Positions 35,456 to 45,555 of a DNA stretch of 64,000 bases are shown piece after piece. The position numbers and the translations under genes were made by a program. Every line of letters starts with the position of its first letter. The first letter of the stretch is position 1. This stretch comes from Paraclostridium dentum (GTDB lineage Bacteria; Bacillota; Clostridia; Peptostreptococcales; Peptostreptococcaceae), in NCBI RefSeq assembly GCF_012922555.1, contig NZ_WIPK01000001.1:1178001-1242000 (forward strand). The letters run 5' to 3'. The notes under the pieces are model-generated. The model searched no databases. It saw nothing but the letters and a program-made list of their open reading frames with translations, and had not been told where the DNA came from.

Positions 35456-36489
35456 CTCACATCCTGACCTAATATAGTTCTTATATCTTTTAGTTTACTA
35501 CCTGAAAATCTAGTTGTGTACGCATAATCATTTATAGATTCTATTCTAAAACAAGCTAAATCATCTATCTTATTTTCTATTCCATCAATCATTGAATCAA
35601 TGACTTCTAAACTATGAGTAGTACAAATAAGCTGAACTTTATATTCTATACATGCTTTTACAAACCAATCAAAAACTTCTTTTATCATATCTTTGTATAT
35701 AGCCGTCTCTATTTCGTCTATCAGTAATATACCACCTTTTGAACTAATTATAGCTGATGCTAATGTTATTACTTTTTTTACTCCATCTCCAAAGCTAGAT
35801 AATGGCATTAGTTTAAACTTTTTGTGATTTACATATATGGCTGACGTATTCATGTACTCATTTGGTAAAACTTCAAACCCTATTATATTTTCATCAAACT
35901 TTCTAAGTAATTCAATTATCTTATCTTTGTCTCCATCTTTTATAATTTCTATAGTTGTATTTAATGAATTTTCTCTAAAATGGTCATAGGGTGTTATGTA
36001 TACCATTTTTATAGTCCTATAACTTCCACTAAATCTTAATTGTTTATTTTCTTGAATATATATTTCTTTATTAACTAATTGTTGGTTATTCTGCTTAAGA
36101 CTTACTACCCCTTCAAAAACCTTACTTTCAAAGTTCCTTTCCATATCATTGAAATCAATTATATCACTTAAGTTTCCTTGTATTTTAAATTCATGTTCAC
36201 ATTGATTTATAATTGAATCAATATGTATACTCCTATTTTCATTTTGACCTTTAGGAAACATCTCTAAAAAGAGTTCAAATTTAGATACATTATTACTATC
36301 TCTTTTAGCTGCATTGACTAACATATTTCTTACACTATCTGGATTCTCTAACAGTGATATAGCTTCTAAAATAGAAGTTTTCCCACTGTTGTTATCACCA
36401 ACAATTATATTTATTGTAAGCAAATCTTCTAATTCTAAGTCTTTTACGCCTCTGAAATTCTTAATATTTAAGTAACTTAAATAATTCAT
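35452..36489 (-). CDS. OLD-like AAA ATPase (AAA_15/21 type)
   Basis: This 345-residue ABC-class ATPase has Walker A VGDNNSGKTSILEAI (about 31-45) and a signature-like SSFGDGVKKVITLASAI. Walker B is GGILLIDEIETAIYKDM and the switch His is in QLICTTHSLEVIDSM. It lacks a long coiled-coil insertion, unlike RecN or SMC. It is the first gene of a two-gene unit with the TOPRIM protein. Together they resemble a split OLD nuclease. Confidence 0.83.
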   Translation of the reverse strand: MNYLSYLNIKNFRGVKDLELEDLLTINIIVGDNNSGKTSILEAISLLENPDSVRNMLVNAAKRDSNNVSKFELFLEMFPKGQNENRSIHIDSIINQCEHEFKIQGNLSDIIDFNDMERNFESKVFEGVVSLKQNNQQLVNKEIYIQENKQLRFSGSYRTIKMVYITPYDHFRENSLNTTIEIIKDGDKDKIIELLRKFDENIIGFEVLPNEYMNTSAIYVNHKKFKLMPLSSFGDGVKKVITLASAIISSKGGILLIDEIETAIYKDMIKEVFDWFVKACIEYKVQLICTTHSLEVIDSMIDGIENKIDDLACFRIESINDYAYTTRFSGSKLKDIRTILGQDVR

Positions 36490-36597
36490 TTAACCACATC
36501 TCTCTTTTTATATAATCTAATAAATTATATAAATTTACATTACTTAATATAACTTAAATACATAGTTTCTAAGTTTTAAATATTAAATAACAAAATT

Positions 36598-36625
36598 AAA
36601 GGGAGCAATTTAAATCACTCCCTTT
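36598..36625 (-). terminator. Terminator after the sulfur-transfer flavoprotein gene
   Basis: AAAGGGAG / CTCCCTTT stem with a partly paired interior; on the minus strand the second arm is AAAGGGAG-like and runs into T-rich sequence. It lies 14 bases beyond the flavoprotein stop. Confidence 0.7.
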
Positions 36626-36639
36626 TTATTATTATTAAA

Positions 36640-39129
36640 TTATATAAATAAGTTTAATCCAGAATCTTCAGCTGCTCCTAAGTATGCTGCAACTCCACCT
36701 AAATCTACGCCATCTATAAGTTCCTCTTTCTTAATTCCCATTAAATCCATACTCATAGAACAAGCAACCAGTTTAACACCCATATTTATAGCATTATTTA
36801 TTAATGTATCGATATCATCAACATTATGCTTTTTCATTATTTCATTTATCATTTTTGGACCCATTCCGCCCATGTTCATCTTTGATAAAGGAAGTTTATT
36901 TGTGTTGCTTGGTAACATCATATCAAACATTTTTTCCATAGTATCTTTTTGAACTTTTACTTTTTCTTTTCTCTTTAATACATTAAGTCCCCAGAATGTG
37001 AAAAACATGGTAACTTCTTTACCCATTGATGCTGCACCTGTAGCTATTATAAATGATGCTATAGCCTTATCCAAATCTCCACTAAATACTACCATTGTTG
37101 CCCCATCTTTTCCAACTTGATTAGTTAAAGAGCATGAAGCTTTTGCATTAACAGGATTTTCTCCTTTTTGTATATATGCTACATAAGCTTTTTTATCTTT
37201 ATTAAACTCAGCTTTTAATAATGAGTTTCCTGTTGTTTCACACCATGCTTTTATATCTTTACTAAAAGCAACATCACTTGCTTTTACTTCTATTATATCT
37301 CCGCTTTCCATTTTTGAAACTTCTTCAAAAACTCTTCTAATCGGCCCTGGGCATTGAAGTCCACAAGCATCTAATTTAATATTTGCTTTTATATTCTCAT
37401 TCATAACTGCAACCTCTGCATTTATTAACTGATTATTTTCATTAAATTCAACATTATTATTTTGATTTTTAACAGCTTTTTTAGCTCTTTTTATAGACGA
37501 GTAAGTCTTAATTCCACCATCTATATTAAAACATTTATATCCCCTTTGTGTTAATATTCTACAAGCAATATAACCTCTTAATCCAACTTGACAAGTAACA
37601 TAAATATTTTTATCCTTTGGTATTTCATCCATTCTTTTCCTTAATGATCCAAGAGGTATATTGATAGAACCTTCAATCATACCTGTTGCTAATTCAAACT
37701 CATCTCTTACATCTAAAACTATATCGCCTCTATCTAAAACTTCTTCAACCTCATGATACTGTATAGTTTTTATATCTCCTTCTATGATATTTGATGCATA
37801 ATATCCTAGCATATTAACAGGGTCTTTAGCTGAGTTATATGGCGGTGCATAACATGGTTCTACATCTTGTAAGTCAAATACAGTTAAATTAGCCTTTATT
37901 GCAGTAGCTAAGATATCTATGCGTTTTTCTACACCTTCGATGCCTACACCTTGAGCTCCATATATTTTTCCTGTCTTTTTATCAAATATCATTTTATAAG
38001 CTATAGGAAATGCCCCTGGATAGTATCCAGCACTTGAGTTTGGATGAATATGCACAACTTCATAATCCATTCCTAGTCTCTTCAATATTTTTTCATTATT
38101 TCCAGTTGTAGCTACTGTATAATCAAATATCTTTGCTACAGATGATCCTAATGTTCCTTTATATTTAATGTTTTTCCCACATATATTGTCAGCAACTAAT
38201 CTTCCCTGTCTGTTAGCTGGCCACGCTAATGGTATCATTGTAGGTTTTTTGTTTACAAAGTCTAGAATTTCTACAGCATCACCTAATGCATATATATTCT
38301 CATCTGAAGTTTTCATATATTCATCAACAACTATAGCGCCTCTTTCATTTAGTTTTAATCCTGCATCTTTAGCTATTGATGTTTCAGGTCTAACTCCTAT
38401 AGATAAAATTATTAAATCTGTTTCTATTTCTTTGCCACTGTTTAACGCTACTATTTTACCATTGTTTTTAAACTCTTTTACTCCATCATCTAAAATTAAA
38501 TTAACACCATTATCTATTAAATGTTCGTGTATAGTGCTTACCATTTCTACATCAAGAGGAGCCATAACTTGAGAACTAGCTTCAACTAGAGTTACATCTA
38601 TACCTCTTTCAACCAAGTTTTCAGCCATTTCTATACCAATAAATCCGCCACCTATTACAACAGCATTTTTAGTGCTATCTTTATCTACATAAGCCTTTAT
38701 TTTATCTGTATCAGGTATATTTCTTAATGTAAATAAATTATTACAATCATTTATTCCATTTATAGGAGGTTTTATCGGACTTGCCCCTGGGGATAAAACC
38801 AATACATCATAACTTTCATCATATGTTTCTCCTATTTTATGATTTTTAACAGTTACTTTTTTATTTTCTTTATCTATTTCAATAACTTCACTTAAATTTC
38901 TTATATCCATATTAAATTTATCACTCATAGCTTCAACAGTTTGAACTATAAGCTTTTCTCTTTCTGTTATAACCTCGCCTATATAATATGGAAGTCCACA
39001 GTTTGCAAAAGATATATATTCACCTTTTTCAAACATAATTATTTCAAAATCTTCCTCTAATCTTCTAAGTCTTGCAGCTGTTGATGCCCCACCTGCAACT
39101 CCACCTACTACTATAACTTTTTTAGACAT
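36640..39129 (-). CDS. CoA-disulfide-reductase-like flavoprotein fused to rhodanese, TusA and DsrE domains
   Basis: In this 829-residue four-domain protein, residues 1-445 are an FAD/NAD(P) disulfide reductase: GGVAGGASTAARLRR, active Cys in SFANCGLPYY, and ALGDAVEI. Residues about 455-545 are a rhodanese with active Cys in VTCQVGLRGY. About 600-670 is TusA-like with LDACGLQCPGPIRRVFEE. About 675-829 is a DsrE/F-type domain ending AAEDSGLNLFI. Each domain keeps its thiol, so sulfur or a persulfide could pass along one chain. It is likely used in polysulfide or CoA persulfide reduction, or in sulfur delivery. It is monocistronic. Confidence 0.92.
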   Translation of the reverse strand: MSKKVIVVGGVAGGASTAARLRRLEEDFEIIMFEKGEYISFANCGLPYYIGEVITEREKLIVQTVEAMSDKFNMDIRNLSEVIEIDKENKKVTVKNHKIGETYDESYDVLVLSPGASPIKPPINGINDCNNLFTLRNIPDTDKIKAYVDKDSTKNAVVIGGGFIGIEMAENLVERGIDVTLVEASSQVMAPLDVEMVSTIHEHLIDNGVNLILDDGVKEFKNNGKIVALNSGKEIETDLIILSIGVRPETSIAKDAGLKLNERGAIVVDEYMKTSDENIYALGDAVEILDFVNKKPTMIPLAWPANRQGRLVADNICGKNIKYKGTLGSSVAKIFDYTVATTGNNEKILKRLGMDYEVVHIHPNSSAGYYPGAFPIAYKMIFDKKTGKIYGAQGVGIEGVEKRIDILATAIKANLTVFDLQDVEPCYAPPYNSAKDPVNMLGYYASNIIEGDIKTIQYHEVEEVLDRGDIVLDVRDEFELATGMIEGSINIPLGSLRKRMDEIPKDKNIYVTCQVGLRGYIACRILTQRGYKCFNIDGGIKTYSSIKRAKKAVKNQNNNVEFNENNQLINAEVAVMNENIKANIKLDACGLQCPGPIRRVFEEVSKMESGDIIEVKASDVAFSKDIKAWCETTGNSLLKAEFNKDKKAYVAYIQKGENPVNAKASCSLTNQVGKDGATMVVFSGDLDKAIASFIIATGAASMGKEVTMFFTFWGLNVLKRKEKVKVQKDTMEKMFDMMLPSNTNKLPLSKMNMGGMGPKMINEIMKKHNVDDIDTLINNAINMGVKLVACSMSMDLMGIKKEELIDGVDLGGVAAYLGAAEDSGLNLFI

Positions 39130-39281
39130 ATTAAAATCTCCTTTTTATTTTATATTCACCAATCTATATATTACATTTTGTTAAAGTAATAACTTTAGTT
39201 TTTATAATTTTATAATTTATAATTTTATTATATTTAAAATAGGAGTATAGTTCTGTGACTTTATCACATATAAAATCAGAT

Positions 39282-39324
39282 AAAAAAAGACTTGAGAGCT
39301 TTAAATACTCTCAAGTCTTTTTTT
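39282..39324 (-). terminator. Terminator of the mutS-mutL-miaA-hfq operon
   Basis: AAAAAAAGACTTGAGAG / CTCTCAAGTCTTTTTTT, 17-base perfect stem with a 9-base loop, 14 bases after hfq. Confidence 0.9.
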
Positions 39325-39337
39325 ATTTTATATTCAA

Positions 39338-39637
39338 TTATTTGTTTTCTTGATAATTTTTATTGTATCCTTGATTATTATTATTGTTATTGTTATATCC
39401 TTGGTTGTTATTATTGTTAAAGTTTATTTGTTTTCCTGGTATTATAGTAGATACTGCATGCTTATATATAAGATTTTGCTGCTTGTTTTCTCCTTCTAAT
39501 AATACTATGTAGCTATCAAATCCCTTAACGTGCCCCTTAACTTGAACTCCATTCATTAAAAATATTGTTACAGGTATTCTTTCTTTTCTTGCATTATTTA
39601 AGAATAAGTCCTGTAAGTTTAATACTGTATTTTTCAT
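39338..39637 (-). CDS. hfq: RNA chaperone Hfq with Asn-rich tail
   Basis: This is a 99-residue protein when started at ATG 39637, which has GGAGGG 10 bases upstream; a longer frame from an upstream TTG would absorb the RBS. The Sm fold (about 1-70) has Sm1 [25 protein letters not shown] and Sm2 [11 protein letters not shown]. The tail (about 72-99) is mostly Asn with two QGY units. Hfq assists sRNA-mRNA pairing. Asn-rich tails are known in C. difficile-type Hfq. It is the last gene of the operon, ended by a strong terminator. Confidence 0.96.
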   Translation of the reverse strand: MKNTVLNLQDLFLNNARKERIPVTIFLMNGVQVKGHVKGFDSYIVLLEGENKQQNLIYKHAVSTIIPGKQINFNNNNNQGYNNNNNNNQGYNKNYQENK

Positions 39638-39694
39638 TAGATTAATACCCTCCAAAATGATTTATCAAATTTATTATATATATTATATTCTATA

Positions 39695-40636
39695 TTACAC
39701 AACATTTACCTTTTTTTCAATATAACTAATTACATCGTCTAAAAGTATTTTTTCATCATTGTAGTTATCTAAATCAAACCACTTAGCATTTTCATATCTC
39801 CTAAACCATGTTAATTGTCTTTTAGCATACCTTCTTGAATCTCTTTTTATTATTTCTATGGCTTCTTCATAAGTGTATTCATTATTTAGATATTTAATTA
39901 TTTCTTTGTATCCTATTCCTTGCATAGATACTAGATCACTTGAGTACCCCATATTTAAAAGAGTTTTAACTTCATCCTCAAGACCTTGACTTATCATTAT
40001 ATCAACTCGTTTGTTAATTCTTCTATATAGATGTTCTCTATCTCTATTTAAAACTATTATTATTGGTTCATACTTTTCATTTAATTTTAAATCATTGCTA
40101 AAGTCACTCATTTTTTTGCCACTCATACAAACTTCAATGGCTCTTATAACTCTTTTTGTGTTATTTTTATGAATTCTATTTGCAGCTTCTTCATCAAGAG
40201 ACTTTAACTTTTCATACATGTAGTCGATTCCATTTTCTTCAAGCTCTACTCTTAACATTTCTCTTAACTCATTGTCTGCATCTGACTTTGCAAAATCCAT
40301 ATTATATATAAGAGAATTTAAATAAAGGCCTGTCCCACCAGTTACAAGGGGTAATTTTCCTTTTTTTACAATTTGATTTATATAATCATTAGCTCTTTCT
40401 TGAAATTCAGATACAGAAAAACTATAGTCCGGAGTAACCTCATCTATTAAATAATGTTTTACTCCATTCATCTCATCTTCTGTAACTTTTGCACTTCCCA
40501 CATCCATATATTTATATATTTGCATAGAATCTGCTGATATTATTTCCATATTCATTTTTTTAGCTAATTGTATTGATAAGTTTGTTTTTCCAACTGCAGT
40601 TGGCCCTGTCAGTATGACTAAAGGTATCTTTTTCAT
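39695..40636 (-). CDS. miaA: tRNA dimethylallyltransferase
   Basis: I start at MKKIPLVILTGPTAVGKTN (313 residues) because AAGAAGGGGAGCAG precedes that ATG; an upstream in-frame ATG lies inside the end of mutL. The P-loop is GPTAVGKT, and the family blocks EIISADSMQIYKYMDVGSAK, GKLPLVTGGTGLYLNSL and RRYAKRQLTWFRRYENA are present. It adds a dimethylallyl group to A37 of tRNAs reading codons that begin with U. The product of miaB (also in this window) acts next. The gene lies between mutL and hfq, 16 bases after the read-through end of mutL. Confidence 0.96.
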   Translation of the reverse strand: MKKIPLVILTGPTAVGKTNLSIQLAKKMNMEIISADSMQIYKYMDVGSAKVTEDEMNGVKHYLIDEVTPDYSFSVSEFQERANDYINQIVKKGKLPLVTGGTGLYLNSLIYNMDFAKSDADNELREMLRVELEENGIDYMYEKLKSLDEEAANRIHKNNTKRVIRAIEVCMSGKKMSDFSNDLKLNEKYEPIIIVLNRDREHLYRRINKRVDIMISQGLEDEVKTLLNMGYSSDLVSMQGIGYKEIIKYLNNEYTYEEAIEIIKRDSRRYAKRQLTWFRRYENAKWFDLDNYNDEKILLDDVISYIEKKVNVV

Positions 40637-40652
40637 CTGCTCCCCTTCTTTC

Positions 40653-42698
40653 TTACATAATTCGTTTAAACATTTTTTCAATCTCAGTTTTTGATATTTC
40701 TACAAATATCGGTCTGCCATGAGGTCATGTAAAAGGGTTTTTACACATTTCAATTTGATTTAATAAACTGTTTATTTCTTCATCATATATACTATCATTA
40801 GCTTTTATAGCTGCTTTACAAGCCATCGATGCGAATTTTTCACCTTTTAACTCATAATTATTTTTTATTTCATCTATGTTATCAATTATATCTAAAACAA
40901 ATTTTTCAGATTCCGGTGTTCCAAATATAGTAGGTACACATCTTATCATTATATGATTTTTGCCAAATATCTCTATTTCAAAACCAAATTTCATAAATAA
41001 ATCTATATTATTTTCAACTTGTAGCATATCTGTCGTTGCTAATTCTAAAACAATTGGATCTAATAACATTTGCATGTTAATATCCATATTATAAAATTTA
41101 TCCATATATTTTTCAAATAGTACTCTTTCATGTGCTGCATGTTGGTCTAGCAAGTACATATGACTTCCTTTTTGAAGTATTATATATGTTTTAAATATAG
41201 TACCTATAACTGTATATTCATTTAATGAAAATTTATTTTTATCACTATTGTTAAACTCTACTTGTTCATTTTTTTCTGTATATACACTTTCAGATTCTTT
41301 TATTAAACTTTCACTAATTGTAGACTTGTTCTTTAAAGTATCATCTTCATTACTTTTTAAACTTTTATTTTCTTCTTTTTTTTCTAATTCTACTAAATCA
41401 TTAAAACTATAAACTTTATTCAAATCTATTGTCTCATCTATTAATACAATTTCATCTTTATCGCTTTTGTTTATTTTATTATTTAAATTTTTAGTATTAA
41501 TAATCTTTTCCAATTCTTTTCTTTCGTCTAACTCTTCAAATGTATATGTCTGACTTTTATATTCTTTTTCTAAGTTATTTAATATCCCTTGATTTATATT
41601 TTCTGAGCTAATTTGATTTTTATTATGAGTCAAACTATTATCCAAATTATTAACCTTTTTTAAATCTCTCTTTTCAACATTATCATAAGTTTCATATTTT
41701 CCTATCAAGTTAGACCTAATTAATGACGTTCTTATATACTCTTTAAGTTCTACATATATTTGTTGTTCATTTTCAAACTTCAACTCTAATTTTGTAGGAT
41801 GTATGTTTACATCTATTTTAGATGGATTTATTTCTATATTTAGAAAACAAACTGCATGTTTATTTATAGGTATTAAAGATTTATAACCTTCACTTATAGC
41901 ATCTAGTATAATCTTGCTTTTAACATAACGTTTATTTATATATATATGTTGAAGGTTTTTATTAGCTCTATAAACATTATTGCTTCCGATATATCCACTT
42001 ACCTTAAAAAACTGACTTTCATGATTTAACTCTATTAAATTTTCAGTTATATCTTTTCCATAAATACTTCTTATAGTGTTTATAAGCTTACCATCCCCAG
42101 GGGAATTTAACATAGTTTTTTTATTATTTATATATTTAATACTAACCTTAGGATTACCTATAACTAGCTTGTTTATTAAATCACTAATATTTATAGTTTC
42201 TGCATGCGTTGATTTCAAAAACTTTTGTCTAACAGGAGTGTTAAAAAATAAATCTCTAGCTATAATCGTCGTTCCATTATTAGTTCCTATTGGTTCCTTT
42301 GATATAATTTTTCCGCCTTCTACTGTAATTTTAGTTCCTACTGGCTCATCTTTATGCTTTGTAATCATTTCAATTTTAGCAACTGATGCAATAGATGCTA
42401 AAGCTTCTCCTCTAAATCCTAAAGAGTATAGATCATATAAATCATCTATTTGTTTTATCTTACTAGTTGCATGTCTTAAAAAACTTTTTTCAACTTCGCT
42501 AGATTCAATTCCATTTCCATTATCAGTTATTCTAATTAATTTTTTGCCACCATCTTCTATTTCAACTATAATTTTAGAACTTTGAGCATCTATCGAGTTT
42601 TCAACCAGTTCTTTAACTACAGAAGATGGTCTCTCTACAACCTCACCAGCTTGTAGTTGATTTATAGTAACTTCATCTAATATATTAATTCGAGCCAT
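40653..42698 (-). CDS. mutL: DNA mismatch repair endonuclease MutL with in-frame UGA at the CPHGRP cysteine (candidate selenoprotein)
   Basis: The N-terminal ATPase (about 1-330) has LVENSIDAQSSKI, TDNGNGI and RGEALASI. A long charged linker follows, and then the C-terminal endonuclease domain with LLDQHAAHERVLFEKYM and ACKAAIKAND. Residue 658 is encoded by TGA (40725-40727) and is followed in frame by PHGRPIFVEISKTEIEKMF and the normal stop at 40653, 681 residues in all. MutL proteins have Cys here (CKNPFT-C-PHGRP), a metal ligand of the nuclease site. A perfect hairpin follows the TGA. Termination at TGA would lose the last 23 residues and part of the metal site. I favour Sec insertion; a point mutation or sequencing error is the alternative. 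Confidence 0.8.
40693..40727 (-). promoter_or_regulatory. In-frame UGA and SECIS-like hairpin in mutL
   Basis: TGA (40725-40727), 14 bases, then GATATTT-GTAG-AAATATC (40710 down to 40693): a perfect 7-bp stem. The 4-base loop begins with G and starts 22 bases past UGA. These values satisfy the common bacterial SECIS criteria (loop 16-37 bases from UGA, G in the first two loop positions). Confidence 0.6.
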
Positions 42699-42759
42699 AT
42701 ATTCACCTCATTTCATAGATAAAAATTTATATATTTTTAATAAGTCCTATTTAATTGAC

Positions 42760-45555
42760 TTATTTAGCCTTTTTAGCCTTAGTTTGTAGGCTATATAAAG
42801 CATTCATCGCATCTAATGGAGTCATATTTAAAATATCTAATTTTTTAATTTCTTCCACTAAGCTTTCATCATAAACAGAACCAAAAGATATTTGAGTAAC
42901 TGCAACCTCATCTTCTACAGCATTTTCTTTAAGTTCTTTATTTTCTTTTCTAAGCTTATTTATTTCACTTTTTAGCTTTCCTATATTCAAATTATAGTCA
43001 TTTTCTTTAATATTTATATTTTCTTTGAAACTTTCATATTCATTTTTCAAAGTTTCGTATACTTTTATATCTATATGATTTTCGTTACTTTCTAATTTTT
43101 CTTTAATATTAATAGCAGTGCTTAAATCTTGTTGAATATGATTTTTCTCTAAATCTTTTAATATTTCCTTTGATCTAGCAATAACTTTTTGTGGAAGCTT
43201 TGCAAGCTCTGCTACATATATACCATAACTCTTATCAGCTCCACCTTCTATTATTTTTCTTAAAAATACAATTCCATCATTGTTTTCTTGAACTGCTACA
43301 GAATAGTTTTTAACATCATAAAACTCATCTTCTAATTCTACTAATTCATGATAGTGTGTAGCAAATAAAGTCTTACATTTTATATTTGCCTGAATATATT
43401 CAACTATAGACCAAGCTAAACTAATTCCATCATAAGTACTAGTGCCTCGTCCTATTTCATCTAATATAACTAAACTTTTATCTGTTGCATTTTTAAGTAT
43501 TTGAGAAACTTCAGTCATTTCAACCATAAAAGTAGACTGCCCTTGAGCTAAATCATCACTAGCTCCTACTCTCGTAAATATTCTATCTAAAATAGGTATA
43601 TTAGCATATTCTGCTGGAACAAATGATCCTATGTGAGCCATCAATGCTATTACTGCAGTTTGTCTCATATAAGTAGATTTACCAGCCATATTTGGACCTG
43701 TAATTATGTTTATAATATTTTCACCTTGATTTAAATACGTATCATTAGGTACAAAATTTTCTTCTCCAACTATACTTTCAACAACAGGGTGACGTCCATT
43801 TTTTATATCTAATTTATTACTTTCATTAATTATAGGTTTTGCATAATTGTTTATATAAGCAACAGTTGCTAATGATACAAATACATCTATATTAGCTATT
43901 ATCTTTGCAACTGATTGAATTCTATCTATATTTTTATATATGTTATTTCTTATATTTACAAAAATTTCATACTCTAAATTTTTAATTTTATCTTCTGCAT
44001 TTAAAATTTTATCTTCTATTTCTTTTAATTCACTAGTTATATATCTTTCCGCATTACTTAATGTTTGCTTTCTGATATATGTTTCATCTATATTTGCATT
44101 AGCTAAATTTGCTTTTGTTATTTCTATATAATATCCAAATACTTTGTTAAATCCTACTTTTAAAGATTTAACTCCCGTTTTTTCTTTTTCTCTATTTTCT
44201 ATTTCCTTTATCATAAAGGCCCCATTTTTAGATATATCTCTCAAAGAATTTAGTTCATCGTTAAATTCAGATTTAATTATATTTCCATCCTTTATTGTTA
44301 TTGATGGATCTTCAAGTATTGCACTATCTATCAAGTCATATATATCATTTAGGTCATCCATATCTGAAATGTATCTTTTAAGAATGCTTGCATTTGATAA
44401 ATTTATAATTTTTTTAAGTTCTGGTAATTTTTCTATAGAATTTTTTAAATGTATCATTTCTTTAGGTGTAACTTTTTCAAATGCAATTTTCCCACAAATT
44501 CTTTCTATATCATATACATTTTTCAGAGTTTCAATTAGGTCTTCCCTTAACATAAAGTCATCTTTTAACTCTTCAATAACATTAAGTCTTTTTTCAATTC
44601 GTAGTTTATTTACCAGCGGTTCTTCTACATATTTTCTAAGCATTCTTCCACCCATGGCAGTAGATGTTTTATCTAAAACATGAAGAAGTGATCCCTTCTT
44701 TGCATTTCCTCTTATAGTAGATGTTAATTCTAAGTTACTTCTTGTAAACATATCTAAAACCATATACTCTTGTGAGTTATATATATTTATATTATTTATA
44801 TTAGAAGTTATTTGTTTTTGGGTATTGTAAATATAATTTAATATAATGCATAAACTAGATGATATAAGTCCGAACTCATCTAATTTTAAATTTTTTAAAT
44901 ACTCAGTTGAAAAATATTTATTTAATATATTTTCATCTAAATAACTTTCATCAAAATTTTCATTTATATATATATTACTTAAAGTAGCTATATTTCTTAT
45001 TTTTTCAACGGTATTTAAATCATTTGCGATTATCTCAGTAGGATGAATTTTAGCTATTTCTTCTACTAATTTTTCTTCACTTAAATATGTTGCATTAACT
45101 TCTCCTGTACTTATATCTGTATATGAAATACCTATTTTCTCACCATCAGTGTACATGGCCAATAGATAATTATTTTTCTTATTCTCTAATAAAGCTCCCT
45201 CAAGTACTGTACCTGGAGTTATTACTCTTACTACATCTCTCTTTACTATTCCTTTTGAAGCATTTACATCTTCAACTTGTTCACATATTGCTACTTTATA
45301 TCCGTTTTCAACTAATTTCGATATATAGTTTTGAGAAGAGTGAAATGGTATCCCACACATAGGTGCTCTTTCATCCATACCACATTCTCTTCCTGTAAGT
45401 GCTATTTCTAAAGTTTTCGAAGCTACTATCGCATCTTCAAAAAACATTTCATAAAAATCTCCAAGCCTAAAAAACATTATGCAATCATTATATCTATTTT
45501 TAACTTCAAAGTACTGCCTCATCATAGGAGTTAATTTACTTCTATCTATATTCAT
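42760..45555 (-). CDS. mutS: DNA mismatch repair protein MutS
   Basis: This 931-residue protein starts DRSKLTPMMRQYFEVKNRY, with the mismatch-binding FFRLGDFYEMFFEDA. The core has Walker A TGPNMAGKSTYMRQ, Walker B SLVILDEIGRGTSTYDG and the ATPase tail LFATHYHELVELE. The C-terminal clamp region is present (LDILNMTPLDAMNALYSLQ). It recognises mismatches and recruits MutL. It is the first gene of the mutS-mutL-miaA-hfq operon, about 60 bases before mutL. Confidence 0.97.
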   Translation of the reverse strand: MNIDRSKLTPMMRQYFEVKNRYNDCIMFFRLGDFYEMFFEDAIVASKTLEIALTGRECGMDERAPMCGIPFHSSQNYISKLVENGYKVAICEQVEDVNASKGIVKRDVVRVITPGTVLEGALLENKKNNYLLAMYTDGEKIGISYTDISTGEVNATYLSEEKLVEEIAKIHPTEIIANDLNTVEKIRNIATLSNIYINENFDESYLDENILNKYFSTEYLKNLKLDEFGLISSSLCIILNYIYNTQKQITSNINNINIYNSQEYMVLDMFTRSNLELTSTIRGNAKKGSLLHVLDKTSTAMGGRMLRKYVEEPLVNKLRIEKRLNVIEELKDDFMLREDLIETLKNVYDIERICGKIAFEKVTPKEMIHLKNSIEKLPELKKIINLSNASILKRYISDMDDLNDIYDLIDSAILEDPSITIKDGNIIKSEFNDELNSLRDISKNGAFMIKEIENREKEKTGVKSLKVGFNKVFGYYIEITKANLANANIDETYIRKQTLSNAERYITSELKEIEDKILNAEDKIKNLEYEIFVNIRNNIYKNIDRIQSVAKIIANIDVFVSLATVAYINNYAKPIINESNKLDIKNGRHPVVESIVGEENFVPNDTYLNQGENIINIITGPNMAGKSTYMRQTAVIALMAHIGSFVPAEYANIPILDRIFTRVGASDDLAQGQSTFMVEMTEVSQILKNATDKSLVILDEIGRGTSTYDGISLAWSIVEYIQANIKCKTLFATHYHELVELEDEFYDVKNYSVAVQENNDGIVFLRKIIEGGADKSYGIYVAELAKLPQKVIARSKEILKDLEKNHIQQDLSTAINIKEKLESNENHIDIKVYETLKNEYESFKENINIKENDYNLNIGKLKSEINKLRKENKELKENAVEDEVAVTQISFGSVYDESLVEEIKKLDILNMTPLDAMNALYSLQTKAKKAK

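Noticed and set aside
39338-39420. Repeats resembling a microsatellite or CRISPR-like unit
   Set aside because: They are Asn/Gly/Tyr codons of the Hfq tail; no spacers of regular length.
40637-40681. Earlier start for miaA (MKKCLNELC)
   Set aside because: It lies inside the mutL read-through end and lacks an RBS; MKKIPLV has AAGGGGAG in front and matches the family start.
42076-44683. Long plus-strand open frames inside mutL and mutS
   Set aside because: They are antisense to highly conserved coding frames, have no RBS and encode hydrophobic low-complexity protein as expected from the reverse of AT-rich codons.
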